Shown here: positions 38,723 through 47,430 of the stretch, one piece after another
How positions within the stretch are numbered: the stretch's first letter is position 1
How the letters are laid out: each line of letters starts with the position of its first letter
NCBI GenBank assembly: GCA_963705385.1
Contig: OY970075.1
Coordinates: 806,001-870,000, forward strand
Reading direction: 5' to 3'
Length of the DNA: 64,000 nt
DNA from: MFD02979-c5 sp963705385
GTDB lineage: Bacteria; Bacteroidota; Bacteroidia; Cytophagales; Amoebophilaceae
Translations under genes and position numbers: made by a program
Notes under the pieces: model-generated
What the model was told of the DNA's origin: nothing
Seen by the model: the letters and a program-made list of their open reading frames with translations, nothing else
The model's database searches: none

Positions 38723-40081
38723 TTGATCACTAAAAATTCACAAACTGTTCTGTTGTCTGCCTGCCTTCCTACCTTGGTTAACCTACCAAAACTTCATCTC
38801 TACCTGTTCGATGGGCTAACATTATTAGTCCTCTTGTCGTGTTCTGCAATCGTTTCAGGTGCTGAGATAGCCTTTTTTTCTCTTTCTCACAGACAAATTA
38901 CACAATGTAAAAACAGCAAAGATGCTAGGGAACGAAAATTGTTAAAGCTTTTGCAAAACCCTAGACGTTTACTAGCCACGGTCCTGATCCTCAATAACTT
39001 GATTAACGTTACATTTGTGACGTTATCGACCTATTGGCTTTGGGAAATAGTTGGAGAAGAGGAGGTAAGTAGTCTTCTTCTATTCATTTATACGCTCATT
39101 TCTACCACCAGCATTGTGCTGTTTGGAGAGCTTATCCCTAAGGTTTATGCCAATCAGAACAACTTGCGTTTTGCTAAAAAGCTCACTGGTTTCCTGAACT
39201 TTGCTGTAGCTGCTTTGTATCCGCTCTCTGGACTGCTGCTAAGCATTGGCAAACTTTTTGGCAAAGGAATCTTTCAAGAAAAACATGATCTTTCTATTAA
39301 TGAACTGAGTAAAGCATTAGAACTAACTACAATTCAGGAAGCTTCAGCAGGAGAAAGAGAAGTCCTCAAAGGAGTAGTAAATTTCAGTAGCCTAACGGCC
39401 AAACAGACCATGCAGCCGCGCACAGAGATTACAGCGGTGGAGATAAACATCAACTTTCACCAGCTGATGGACCTGGTGAATAAGTCGGGCTACTCACGTT
39501 TACCTGTTTATAAAGACACCATCGACAAGATAGAGGGCATTTTGTACGCCAAAGATTTAATACCCTACCTAGAGAAAAATGAATATTTCCAATGGCAGAC
39601 TTTGCTCCGTAAGTGTCTTTTCGTGCCTGAAAATAAAAAAATAGATGCCTTGCTTCTGGAATTTCAGGAAAAGCGGATGCAGATGGCCATTGTGGTAGAT
39701 GAGTACGGAGGCACTTCGGGCTTGATTACCATGGAAGACATTATCGAAGAAATTATTGGAGACATCATAGACGAGTTCGACCAAGACGAGGCTTTGTACA
39801 AGCAGCTTGATGAGTGCACGTTTGTGTTTGAGGGTAAAATTTCGTTGAACGACTTTTGCAAAGTCGTTGGGGTAACTTCAGACACTTTTGAAGAGGTTAA
39901 AGGAGAAAATGAGTCGCTAGGTGGACTTTTGTTAGAGCTGCATGGCCGGTTGCCCCTAGCCAATGAAAAACTAAGCTATAAAAACTTCACTTTCACTGTT
40001 GCAGCAGCAGATCCGCGTAAGATCAAGAAAGTAAAGGTAGAGGTTACTCCTCAGCTAGACGCTATCTCACGAGCTCAATAG
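38723..40081 (+). CDS. gldE: Gliding motility-associated membrane protein GldE (CNNM/CorC family)
   Basis: A 452-residue protein with a DUF21 membrane domain (three to four helices; SGAEIAFFSLSHRQI opens it), a pair of CBS domains (about residues 220-340; TMQPRTEITAVEI and MAIVVDEYGGTSGLITMEDIIEEIIGDI) and a C-terminal CorC_HlyC domain (LGGLLLELHGRLP). In Flavobacterium, gldE follows mutY-ssb and encodes a protein linked to GldD function. The same order mutY-ssb-gldE here supports GldE over a generic ion transporter. GldD itself is encoded 17 kb away at 56802. Since a gliding apparatus is doubtful in a symbiont, a general envelope role is likely. Confidence 0.85.
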   Translation: MITKNSQTVLLSACLPTLVNLPKLHLYLFDGLTLLVLLSCSAIVSGAEIAFFSLSHRQITQCKNSKDARERKLLKLLQNPRRLLATVLILNNLINVTFVTLSTYWLWEIVGEEEVSSLLLFIYTLISTTSIVLFGELIPKVYANQNNLRFAKKLTGFLNFAVAALYPLSGLLLSIGKLFGKGIFQEKHDLSINELSKALELTTIQEASAGEREVLKGVVNFSSLTAKQTMQPRTEITAVEININFHQLMDLVNKSGYSRLPVYKDTIDKIEGILYAKDLIPYLEKNEYFQWQTLLRKCLFVPENKKIDALLLEFQEKRMQMAIVVDEYGGTSGLITMEDIIEEIIGDIIDEFDQDEALYKQLDECTFVFEGKISLNDFCKVVGVTSDTFEEVKGENESLGGLLLELHGRLPLANEKLSYKNFTFTVAAADPRKIKKVKVEVTPQLDAISRAQ

Positions 40082-40144
40082 CACATTGTTAAACATTACT
40101 TGCAAGTAAAGCTGGCTAGTACACATTTTAATGAGCGGCTTTAA

Positions 40145-40468
40145 TCAGACAGTTGCTTTGGACCACTACGACTACCACTGGGCATCTATTGGCAAGGACT
40201 CCTAACAAGCACGCCTGGTAAAACTGAAGCAGCCACTATTCAGTACAATACTGGGGTTCACCAACACCTGACTGCACACAACTATGTTACTGCCATTGAT
40301 AGAGATACCATACCTTTTACTGCACCGTTTGACAGTGTAGTGGACTGGATTTGCGTGAAACGTTAAATTTTTTACAGTAAAGGAATGGGGTATAGTACTC
40401 TGGGCATGGCACAAGAGCTCTCTGATCATGACTTTCCATGGGTGCGCATAGAAGTAAACTTACCCTAG
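40145..40468 (+). pseudogene. Decayed gene of unknown family
   Basis: One plus-strand frame stays open from 40145 to a TAA at 40364, then continues after the stop to a TAG at 40466-40468. Its translation (for example YNTGVHQHLTAHNYVTAIDR and, after the stop, GMAQELSDHDFPWVRIEV) has protein-like composition. I do not recognise the family. Either the internal stop is a single nonsense mutation or two unrelated short frames happen to abut. The rest of the gap 40082-40595 is featureless. Confidence 0.4.
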
Positions 40469-40595
40469 AAGGGCTCTTCATTATATCCCAGCAAAGGCAT
40501 TACCTGGAAGTTATACCTTTAGTTTCTGTTGTAGTAAATGTAAGTTAAACTGCCTCCTTTCAAGTAATAAAACTTTTACATCTTCCTATCTATCA

Positions 40596-41678
40596 TTACT
40601 TTTCTTCTTTTAACTTTTCAGTATTGTCTGCAATTCTTAGAGCCTCTATAAAATTTCCTATATCACCATCGACAACAGCTGGAAGGTTATGGACCGTGTA
40701 GCCAATGCGGTGGTCTGTGACCCGCCCCTGGGGGTAGTTATAAGTGCGGATTTTATCAGATCGATCGCCACTTTTGACCATGGACTTTCTTTCCGCCCCC
40801 ACTGCTTCTTGTTGTTTTTTGAGCTCTTGTTCATATAACCTTGACCTGAGCACTTTGAGCGCTTTTTCTAAATTTTTAATCTGGGACTTTTCGTCCTGAC
40901 AGGACACAACGATGCCTGTGGGGATGTGTGTCAGTCTGATAGCAGAATAAGTGGTATTGACCGACTGACCGCCAGGCCCTGAGGAGCAGAAAGTGTCTTT
41001 CCGCACATCATTCATGTCAATGTGCACCTCTACCTCATCCATTTCAGGTAGGACCACCACACTGGCTGCTGACGTATGGATCCGTCCCTGGGTTTCTGTA
41101 GCAGGTACACGCTGCACTCTGTGTACCCCAGATTCATATTTCATTATCCCATACACCTCTTCTCCTGCAACGTTACAAATGATCTCTTTGTACCCTCCAG
41201 CTGGACCTTCTGTCACATCAAGCACATTCAGTGGCCAGTTCATTTTTTCAGCAAAGCGTTTGTACATCCGAAACAAGTCACCTGCAAAAATTGCCGCTTC
41301 ATCGCCTCCAGTACCTGCCCTAATTTCTAAAATGATATTTTTGCTATCGTTAGGGTCTTGGGGGATAAGTATGGACTTGAGATGCTCTTCTAGGGTCTGC
41401 TTTTGCTGTCCTAGGAGCTCTAACTCCTCTTTGGCCATTTCTCTAAAGGCCGCATCTTTTTCTGTATGCAAGACTTCTTTAGCACTTTCTATATTGGTTA
41501 GCACTTTTTGGTACTGCTCATAAACTCCAACAACTTTAGTGAGGCCTTTATACTCTTTGCTCAAGGCTTTATATTGTTTCATGTCAGCCAAGGCTTCTGG
41601 CTGTGCCAGCAGCATACCTATTTCTTGAAACCTTCCCTTGATGGATGCTAACTTTTCGATCATCGGTGGACCATTCAT
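40596..41678 (-). CDS. prfA: Peptide chain release factor RF1
   Basis: A 360-residue protein, the usual RF1 length. It recognises UAA and UAG and hydrolyses peptidyl-tRNA. Key motifs are PATETQGRIHTS (the PxT codon-recognition tripeptide), the peptidyl-transferase loop SGPGGQSVNTTYSAIRLTHIPTG with GGQ at about residue 238, and GTGGDEAAIFAGDLFRMY. All are intact. A good promoter lies 128 bp upstream. Confidence 0.96.
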   Translation of the reverse strand: MNGPPMIEKLASIKGRFQEIGMLLAQPEALADMKQYKALSKEYKGLTKVVGVYEQYQKVLTNIESAKEVLHTEKDAAFREMAKEELELLGQQKQTLEEHLKSILIPQDPNDSKNIILEIRAGTGGDEAAIFAGDLFRMYKRFAEKMNWPLNVLDVTEGPAGGYKEIICNVAGEEVYGIMKYESGVHRVQRVPATETQGRIHTSAASVVVLPEMDEVEVHIDMNDVRKDTFCSSGPGGQSVNTTYSAIRLTHIPTGIVVSCQDEKSQIKNLEKALKVLRSRLYEQELKKQQEAVGAERKSMVKSGDRSDKIRTYNYPQGRVTDHRIGYTVHNLPAVVDGDIGNFIEALRIADNTEKLKEEK

Positions 41679-41805
41679 TGGTTTATTTTAAAGAGCTCAA
41701 TGGCTTTCAGCTGTACTTTTGTAATGAAATGCTCAAAAGATGTTTCCAGTATAAAACGTTTTTTTGTACTTGTTATGTGATGAAAGGGTACTACATGCGT
41801 TGGGG

Positions 41806-41835
41806 CAAAGGTAAGCATTGGGGAGCTCTTGTCAG
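41806..41835 (-). promoter_or_regulatory. Promoter candidate for prfA (CTG-N19-TACCTTTG)
   Basis: On the minus strand, TACCTTTG (41806-41813) is preceded at exactly 19 bases by CTG (41833-41835), one base from the TTG consensus. It lies between yraN and prfA and could drive prfA. Confidence 0.5.
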
Positions 41836-41849
41836 AGTGCCTTTGTAGC

Positions 41850-42188
41850 TTAATAAAAAGCATCTTCAAAGTGGCTGACTTCTACCTCCTGCTTATATTT
41901 TTTGAGCACAGCAATGACATCAAAGCGGATAGGGTAGTTCCAATCCTGCTCTAGGATGTAGTGCTCTGCTGCCTCCCTGAGTAGGTCTTGTTGTTGAGGA
42001 GATACAAATTCTTCTGGATAACCAAAGTAGTTACTGCTTCTTGCTTTCACTTCTACAAACAGTAGCAGCCCACCCTTTTGGGCAATGATGTCGATTTCTG
42101 CCCGCTTGTAGCGGTAATTGCGAGCTATGATGACAAACCCCTGGTTCTGTAAATGTTGGGCTGCTAGCTCCTCGGCTGCTTTTCCCAA
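41850..42188 (-). CDS. yraN: YraN/UPF0102 family endonuclease-like protein
   Basis: A 112-residue protein of the UPF0102 family, which has a restriction-endonuclease-like fold. The motif GFVIIARNYRYKRAEIDIIAQKGGLLLFVEVKARS (about residues 17-51) carries the conserved E-D-(ExK) triad: E30, D32, E46 and K48. The C-terminal half (RFDVIAVLK) is normal. The role is uncertain; Holliday-junction processing was proposed for relatives. It lies upstream of prfA on the same strand. Confidence 0.9.
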   Translation of the reverse strand: MGKAAEELAAQHLQNQGFVIIARNYRYKRAEIDIIAQKGGLLLFVEVKARSSNYFGYPEEFVSPQQQDLLREAAEHYILEQDWNYPIRFDVIAVLKKYKQEVEVSHFEDAFY

Positions 42189-42354
42189 GCGTTGATGTAG
42201 TGTTTTCAGAATGATTGACTATAGCGATGAATTATAAAACTCACCTCAACTTATTAAGCTAACATGACAAAACAAAAGCAATAAAGATCGCTTACCCGTA
42301 AGCTTATTTGTGCACAATAGCCCCCATAAACTACCTGATAATTATCTTGCACTC

Positions 42355-43077
42355 ATGCATAGCAAGAACCAACAGGCACACATAAAAAAGTTAGGGTTAA
42401 TAACATACCAAGAGGCATGGAGCTTGCAAGAGACTTTGTTCAATGAAATTGTTGCTATGAAGCTAGCCAACCAAAAGCTAGCTACACCTTACCAAAAGCT
42501 TACCCCTAATTATCTCCTTTTCTGCGAACACCCACATGTATATACAATGGGAAAAAGTGGCCTTGCCGACCACCTGTTAGTCAGTAAAGGTCAACTCAAA
42601 GAGCAAGAAGTTGCTTTTTATAACACCAACCGCGGCGGAGACATTACTTATCATGGCCCAGGCCAGCTCGTGTTATACCCTATCCTAGATCTGGAGAATT
42701 TTTTTACAGATATCCATCACTATTTAAGATTGCTGGAGGAGGTGGTGATCGCCACCTTACAGGACTTTGGGATTTGTGCAGGAAGGATCAAAGGGCTTAC
42801 AGGAGTGTGGGTCGACCATGAGGAGAACAAAAATGCACGTAAGGTCTGTGCAATAGGTGTCAGGATCAGTCGCTGGGTAACGATGCATGGGATGGCCCTG
42901 AATGTATATCCAGACTTAACTTATTTCGATCAGATCGTTCCCTGTGGTATTCAAGGTAAAAAGGTAACCTCTATAGCAGCTGAACTAGGCAGTAAACCAA
43001 CCATACAAGCAGTCACCGAAAGTTTGGAAAAACACATCCTAAGACTGTTTGGAATGGAGCAGGTGGCTTATTTTTAG
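42355..43077 (+). CDS. lipB: Octanoyl-(lipoyl)transferase LipB
   Basis: A protein of about 240 residues (start ATG 42355; an in-frame GTG at 42310 gives 15 extra residues). It moves octanoate from acyl carrier protein to lipoyl domains. Motifs are CEHPHVYTMGKSG, the RGGDITYHGPGQLVLYPILDL segment, ARKVCAIGVRISRWVTMHGMALNV (with the catalytic lysine) and IVPCGIQGKKVTS (catalytic cysteine). All are present. It is convergent with radA, 26 bp apart. Its presence implies lipoylated enzymes such as pyruvate dehydrogenase or the glycine cleavage system in this organism. Confidence 0.95.
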   Translation: MHSKNQQAHIKKLGLITYQEAWSLQETLFNEIVAMKLANQKLATPYQKLTPNYLLFCEHPHVYTMGKSGLADHLLVSKGQLKEQEVAFYNTNRGGDITYHGPGQLVLYPILDLENFFTDIHHYLRLLEEVVIATLQDFGICAGRIKGLTGVWVDHEENKNARKVCAIGVRISRWVTMHGMALNVYPDLTYFDQIVPCGIQGKKVTSIAAELGSKPTIQAVTESLEKHILRLFGMEQVAYF

Positions 43078-43103
43078 GCTTTTTAACGCCAGTAAAGACA
43101 ACT

Positions 43104-44492
43104 TTAAGCTAAACAAGCAATCACTTCCTCAATTTTAGCTACGGGCCTGATCATAATTTTGGAGCCTTGGACAACCAGTCCTTTAGCGTTGTACTTGGAG
43201 ATGAAGATGTCTTTGAAGCCAAGCTTTTCTGCTTCAGCAATGCGCTGTTCAATACGGCTGACACTCCTGATTTCTCCACCTAGCCCCACTTCTGCAGCAA
43301 AACAATAGTGCTGGGGTATGACTTGGTCCTGCAAGGAAGAAGCTATAGCAGCGCACACTGCCAGGTCAAGCGCAGGGTCTTCTACGCTTAGCCCACCTGC
43401 TATGTTGAGAAACACATCCTGTGTACCCAAGCGCAAGCCTTCTTTTTTTTCCAAAACAGCCAGCAGCATGTTCAGGCGTTTAGTATCAAAGCCCGTAGTG
43501 CTTCTCTGGGCAGTGCCATAGGTAGCAGGACTAACTAAGGCTTGTATTTCGATGAGGAGCGAGCGATTGCCTTCTAGCGAAGCACCAATGGCAATGCCAC
43601 TCAGGGCATATTCTCGTTGAGAGATGAGTAGCTCAGAAGGATTGGTGACTTCACGCAGTCCATTATGGCGCATCTCGTAAATGCCTAGCTCAGCAGTAGA
43701 ACCGAACCTATTTTTAATAGTTCTGACGATCCGGTAAGCTAAGTGGCGATCGCCTTCAAACTGCAATACAGTATCTACCATATGCTCCAACACTTTAGGG
43801 CCTGCTAAATTGCCTTCTTTAGTGACATGGCCGATTAGAAAGACGGGAGTGTGGGTGGATTTGGCATAGCGGAGAAGCAACGCGGTGCAATCTCTCACCT
43901 GCACAAGGCTGCCTGCGGCTGAGCCAAGGTAGTCTGTATGTAGCGTCTGAATAGAATCAATAATAACCAAAGAAGGTTGAAGCCGAGCTATCTGCTGAAA
44001 GACGTTTGGTAGGAAGGTTTCGTTGAGGATGTAGCATTTATCTGGCGTGTGTGCTATCCTTGCTGCTCGCATTTTGATTTGCGCTTCGCTTTCTTCAGCC
44101 GAGACATACAGCACCTTTTCTAGTGGAAGAGACAAAGCGATCTGTAGCAATAAAGTAGACTTACCAATCCCAGGTTCACCCCCTATAAGGACCAACGAGC
44201 CAGGCACGATGCCACCCCCTAGTACGCGGCTAAACTCTTGATCTGGACATGAAAGGCGATATTGAGATTTATGGCTAATCTCATGGAGCTGCTTGGGATG
44301 GTTAGGCACAGGAGCTTCGTAGGGGCCTAGTGCCTTCCAGGGCATGGATGATGGTTGGTCCTGCTGTGCAACTACTTCTTCAACAATAGTATTCCATTGT
44401 TGGCAAGCATCGCACCTACCCTGCCATTTGGGATATTCTGTACCACAGTTTTGGCAGAAAAAGGTGGTCTGTCTTTTTTTCAAAGGCTTCAT
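43104..44492 (-). CDS. radA: DNA repair protein RadA
   Basis: A 462-residue protein. It is a RecA-like motor that helps branch migration during recombination. The N-terminal zinc finger is CQNCGTEYPKWQGRCDAC (residues about 14-31). Walker A is GGEPGIGKST (about 93-102), the family-specific KNRFGS follows near residue 250, and a Lon-protease-like C-terminal domain (GGLSVEDPALDLAVCAAIASS, VGLGGEIRSV) ends the protein. It overlaps recX by 4 bp (ATGA), so the genes are translationally coupled, in an operon with lnt and gldH. Confidence 0.95.
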   Translation of the reverse strand: MKPLKKRQTTFFCQNCGTEYPKWQGRCDACQQWNTIVEEVVAQQDQPSSMPWKALGPYEAPVPNHPKQLHEISHKSQYRLSCPDQEFSRVLGGGIVPGSLVLIGGEPGIGKSTLLLQIALSLPLEKVLYVSAEESEAQIKMRAARIAHTPDKCYILNETFLPNVFQQIARLQPSLVIIDSIQTLHTDYLGSAAGSLVQVRDCTALLLRYAKSTHTPVFLIGHVTKEGNLAGPKVLEHMVDTVLQFEGDRHLAYRIVRTIKNRFGSTAELGIYEMRHNGLREVTNPSELLISQREYALSGIAIGASLEGNRSLLIEIQALVSPATYGTAQRSTTGFDTKRLNMLLAVLEKKEGLRLGTQDVFLNIAGGLSVEDPALDLAVCAAIASSLQDQVIPQHYCFAAEVGLGGEIRSVSRIEQRIAEAEKLGFKDIFISKYNAKGLVVQGSKIMIRPVAKIEEVIACLA

Positions 44493-44959
44493 GCTTTTAG
44501 GACCTCTTGCACTGCTTCCCAGGCAAGACCAGGCTCATAACCTTTTTGGAGCAAATAGTTGATGAGTTTTTGTTGGTTCTGCCCAAGATTTGTTCCACTT
44601 AGCTGTTGCTTTCTTTGGTTGGCCAGCGCGTAGAGGGCCTGGCGGTAGTCAACATCGTTGATGGCATCAAGCCCTTTTTGGATAAGCACCTGGTCAAGGC
44701 TTTTTTGGCTCAATGCAGTAAGTAGCTTACGTTTACCCCACTTCTTGGCAAAGAATTTCCCCCTAACAAATGCCTCTACATAGCGCTCTTCGCTTAGAAA
44801 ACGTTCTACCTTTAATGTCTGAATAATTTTAGTTGCTTCTACTTCACACGCTATACCCAATGTGCGCAGCTTTTCCCCCACTTCCTTTTCTGTGCGCTCT
44901 TGATAGCTACAATAGCGGGCAGCTTTTTGATAAATTGCTTTTTCTTCAGCTGGGGTCAT
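44489..44959 (-). CDS. recX: Regulatory protein RecX
   Basis: A 156-residue protein with the three-helix repeats of the RecX family: AARYCSYQERTEKEVGEKLRTLGI, LKVERFLSEERYVEAFVRGKF with KWGKRKL, and the C-terminal KLINYLLQKGYEPGLAWEAVQEVL. RecX inhibits RecA filaments. It overlaps lnt by 14 bp and radA by 4 bp. Pairing with radA suggests regulation of recombination; no LexA-type site is evident. Confidence 0.9.
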   Translation of the reverse strand: MTPAEEKAIYQKAARYCSYQERTEKEVGEKLRTLGIACEVEATKIIQTLKVERFLSEERYVEAFVRGKFFAKKWGKRKLLTALSQKSLDQVLIQKGLDAINDVDYRQALYALANQRKQQLSGTNLGQNQQKLINYLLQKGYEPGLAWEAVQEVLKA

Positions 44960-46637
44960 AGTCGCCTTTGCTAGTAGCAGGTGCTGGAAGGGTTTTTCTT
45001 ACTAGCCTACTGCGTGATAAGGTTCCGATCAAGAGCAGGAAAGATACCCCCTCAGCTATCCTAGCTATATAGTCTCCATGCCTTACATAAAAGGTAAGGA
45101 CTTGGTTTGCCTGTATACTACATTTGAGGACAGCTTGCTCCTCATAGCGCGTAGCTTGTAGTACATCGCCCCGTTGGTTAATAAATCCTGAGAGACCATT
45201 AAACGCTGATCTGGCCACACTTTTTCTACCTTCAATGGCTCTTAGCCGGGTATAATGAAAATGCTGCTGGTATCCTGAGGTGTTTTTCCACCAGCCGTCA
45301 ATAGTAGTTGCAAAGATAAGGGAAGCCCCTTTGCGAATAAACCTAGCTACGTGTTCACCATAAATAGATTCGTAACAGATAATAGGAGCAACCCCAATGC
45401 CCTGAGCATTAAAAAAAACGTGCGGTTGGGCTTGCATGCCCATAGACCTTAGCATGCCTTCTAGGCTTGCTGTTAAGGATTTAGGCACTTTCACGCTATA
45501 GAGAAAAGGGATAATTTCTGCTCCTGGCACAAGCTTAGACTTGTGGTAGGTATCTAGCGTGCCTTGGTTACCTACAAAAAGAGCTGTATTAAAAACGTCA
45601 TAATAACCATAAAGATCACTGAAGCGAGCAGTTTTGGTAAGCTTCTTATTTTCATAACCTACTAGAGAGTTGATACCCGTCACTAAAGATAGCTGGGGGT
45701 ATTGCTGCCTGAACTGTAGCAGCCTATCAATAAGCAAATAATCCCTTATCCTTTGTTCATGGAACAGTAAGTCGACAGCTGATTCTGGCCAAACTAGAAA
45801 TTGGGTTTGTGGTGTTAGCCTTGTTTGAGATAGTTCAATAAACCGTTCTACACGCTCTTCTATAGAAAGAAGTTCTCCCGTATTGATAAAGCACTCTGTA
45901 TTAGGGTTGATGTTGGGTTGCACGACTACTACTTCTACTTCTTCTCCTTGCTCTTGGTAGTGGGTGTACAAATAATAGCTGTATGAGATAGGAAGGATTA
46001 CCCATAAAGCAACACTCCTCAGTCCCCCCCACTGCATAGCATTTGTTCTTTCAACAATAACGTGATACAGGCCTATGTTAGCAACAAGTATCCACAAGGT
46101 GCCCCCTAACGTACCAGTGTACTCATACCATTGCACCGATTCGGGCCAGCAGGAAAAACCATTTCCCCAATTAAGCCACGGAAAGGAAAGTTCCCAGTTA
46201 AGGTGCATGTATTCCAGGCTAATCCAATAGGCAACTAATGACAGGTAACCCAATACTGGACCAAGGCGCTTCTTGGTCCAATAAAAGAGTAGTAAAGGAA
46301 AGCTAAGGCAAGCGCTATTGACAAGGAGCATGAAGATGGCACCTGCTACAGTAGCATAGACCACCCACCAGGTGGTGGCTAGGTTCCATAGGAATATTGT
46401 CCCATAAGCATACTTGTAAAAAGTCCAGGCAGGACGCTGGTAAGGATGGGTAGCAATGTGCTTTTCTATGCACAGCAGTGGAATAAGGGCAACAAATAAA
46501 AGTGGCGTGCCGAGCTGAGGTGGCCAAGCAGCCCAAAAGCATAGAGCGCTCAGTAAGGATAGCAAGTGGAGGTAAAAACGATGTTGCTGAATCGCTTTTA
46601 ATAGGGTTAAAGTACGACAGGTCAATGGTGTTGTCAT
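44946..46637 (-). CDS. lnt: Apolipoprotein N-acyltransferase
   Basis: A 563-residue inner-membrane enzyme that adds the third acyl chain to lipoproteins. The N-terminal half has about eight membrane segments. The C-terminal nitrilase-like domain carries the catalytic triad in order: Glu in FLVWPESAVDLL, Lys in YHKSKLVPGAEIIPF and Cys in IICYESIYGE. A final transmembrane helix follows. Lnt is typical of Gram-negative bacteria with lipoproteins, and its operon partner gldH encodes a lipoprotein. Confidence 0.94.
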   Translation of the reverse strand: MTTPLTCRTLTLLKAIQQHRFYLHLLSLLSALCFWAAWPPQLGTPLLFVALIPLLCIEKHIATHPYQRPAWTFYKYAYGTIFLWNLATTWWVVYATVAGAIFMLLVNSACLSFPLLLFYWTKKRLGPVLGYLSLVAYWISLEYMHLNWELSFPWLNWGNGFSCWPESVQWYEYTGTLGGTLWILVANIGLYHVIVERTNAMQWGGLRSVALWVILPISYSYYLYTHYQEQGEEVEVVVVQPNINPNTECFINTGELLSIEERVERFIELSQTRLTPQTQFLVWPESAVDLLFHEQRIRDYLLIDRLLQFRQQYPQLSLVTGINSLVGYENKKLTKTARFSDLYGYYDVFNTALFVGNQGTLDTYHKSKLVPGAEIIPFLYSVKVPKSLTASLEGMLRSMGMQAQPHVFFNAQGIGVAPIICYESIYGEHVARFIRKGASLIFATTIDGWWKNTSGYQQHFHYTRLRAIEGRKSVARSAFNGLSGFINQRGDVLQATRYEEQAVLKCSIQANQVLTFYVRHGDYIARIAEGVSFLLLIGTLSRSRLVRKTLPAPATSKGDYDPS

Positions 46638-47119
46638 TGAGGGGCTTGTGTTGCTCGGATTATTTTTATTCCTATTGCTTGTAGACCAGGCAAGACATCG
46701 GTACGCATAAAGTGTTCCATTTTTAAAGTGTACAAGCCCGGTTTTGGAAATTGGTAGTTGCGTAATATGGTAGATACATGGCTTTTTGTTTTTCCAAAGC
46801 CGCTTCCTAAGAATTTCCCTGTTTTGGCATCAAATAGTTCATAATCTTTTAGGGCTGTCTCAAGCAAATCTTGGGTGTCATTTTCAAGGTAATAGGTGAG
46901 ACAAAGGTTTTGGTAAGGATAGGTTGGCGTGTACTCGACTGTGAAGTAAATGTTATAGGTCTGTTCCTCTTCCCTAATGTGAAACTTAAATTCTGGTAAG
47001 AAATCTACACACCACTGCGTCTCTGGCAGTGAAATAGTTTTTTGATAGACCATCGTGTGCTCGCAAGCACAGAAGAGCAGGAGGATTAACCAGCAATGTA
47101 TTCTTAGGCCTTTTTGCAT
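46634..47119 (-). CDS. gldH: Gliding motility-associated lipoprotein GldH
   Basis: A 161-residue protein with a signal peptide ending LLLFCAC (lipidation at about Cys19). The family pattern is visible: W at about 36 then FLPEFKFHI, a central YPYQNLCLTYYL (compare YPYxNLxxF), the LFDAKTGKFLGSGFGKTK segment and the ending MRTDVLPGLQAIGIKI (compare MRxDxLPGIxxVGLxI). GldH is known from Flavobacterium, where it is needed for gliding; here gliding is unlikely. It leads the operon gldH-lnt-recX-radA with 4- to 14-bp overlaps. Confidence 0.85.
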   Translation of the reverse strand: MQKGLRIHCWLILLLFCACEHTMVYQKTISLPETQWCVDFLPEFKFHIREEEQTYNIYFTVEYTPTYPYQNLCLTYYLENDTQDLLETALKDYELFDAKTGKFLGSGFGKTKSHVSTILRNYQFPKPGLYTLKMEHFMRTDVLPGLQAIGIKIIRATQAPQ

Positions 47120-47151
47120 GTTTTTTGAGTTGTATTTGGTGGTAGTTTCTA

Positions 47152-47159
47152 CAAAATTA
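47152..47159 (-). promoter_or_regulatory. -7 box upstream of gldH (TAATTTTG)
   Basis: On the minus strand, TAATTTTG matches TAnnTTTG, 33 bp before the gldH start. The triplet at 19-base spacing is GTG, one base from TTG. It probably starts the gldH-lnt-recX-radA operon. Confidence 0.5.
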
Positions 47160-47204
47160 TGTATTCATTTGATACTACCACGAAGCGAGAAGCATGCTTA
47201 TCAT

Positions 47205-47383
47205 GCAAGGTGCAAGTATAAAACACTTGTGCCATAATGGTAGAACTTGGGCTTAGCAAAAGTCCTTGCTGTTGACCTATAGAACTTTCCACTGTACTTG
47301 TAAGCCCTTGTCAATAAGCTCTAACGAGCAAGGCATAAGTGTAAAACAGCTTGCGCCATAGATAGGGGCTGAGCAATGCAAAA
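47205..47383. repeat. Imperfect direct repeat of about 56 bp
   Basis: Copy 1 (47205-47261) and copy 2 (47328-47383) both run GCAAG..., AGT-TAAAACA, CTTG-GCCATA, GGGCT-AGCAA. They are spaced 123 bp apart between gldH and recQ. No gene is found in 47120-47430. The nature of the repeat is unknown. Confidence 0.45.
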
Positions 47384-47430
47384 CATCTCAGAGAATCCTT
47401 GTAAGTAATGAGTAGTGCTTTTGTGCTAGG

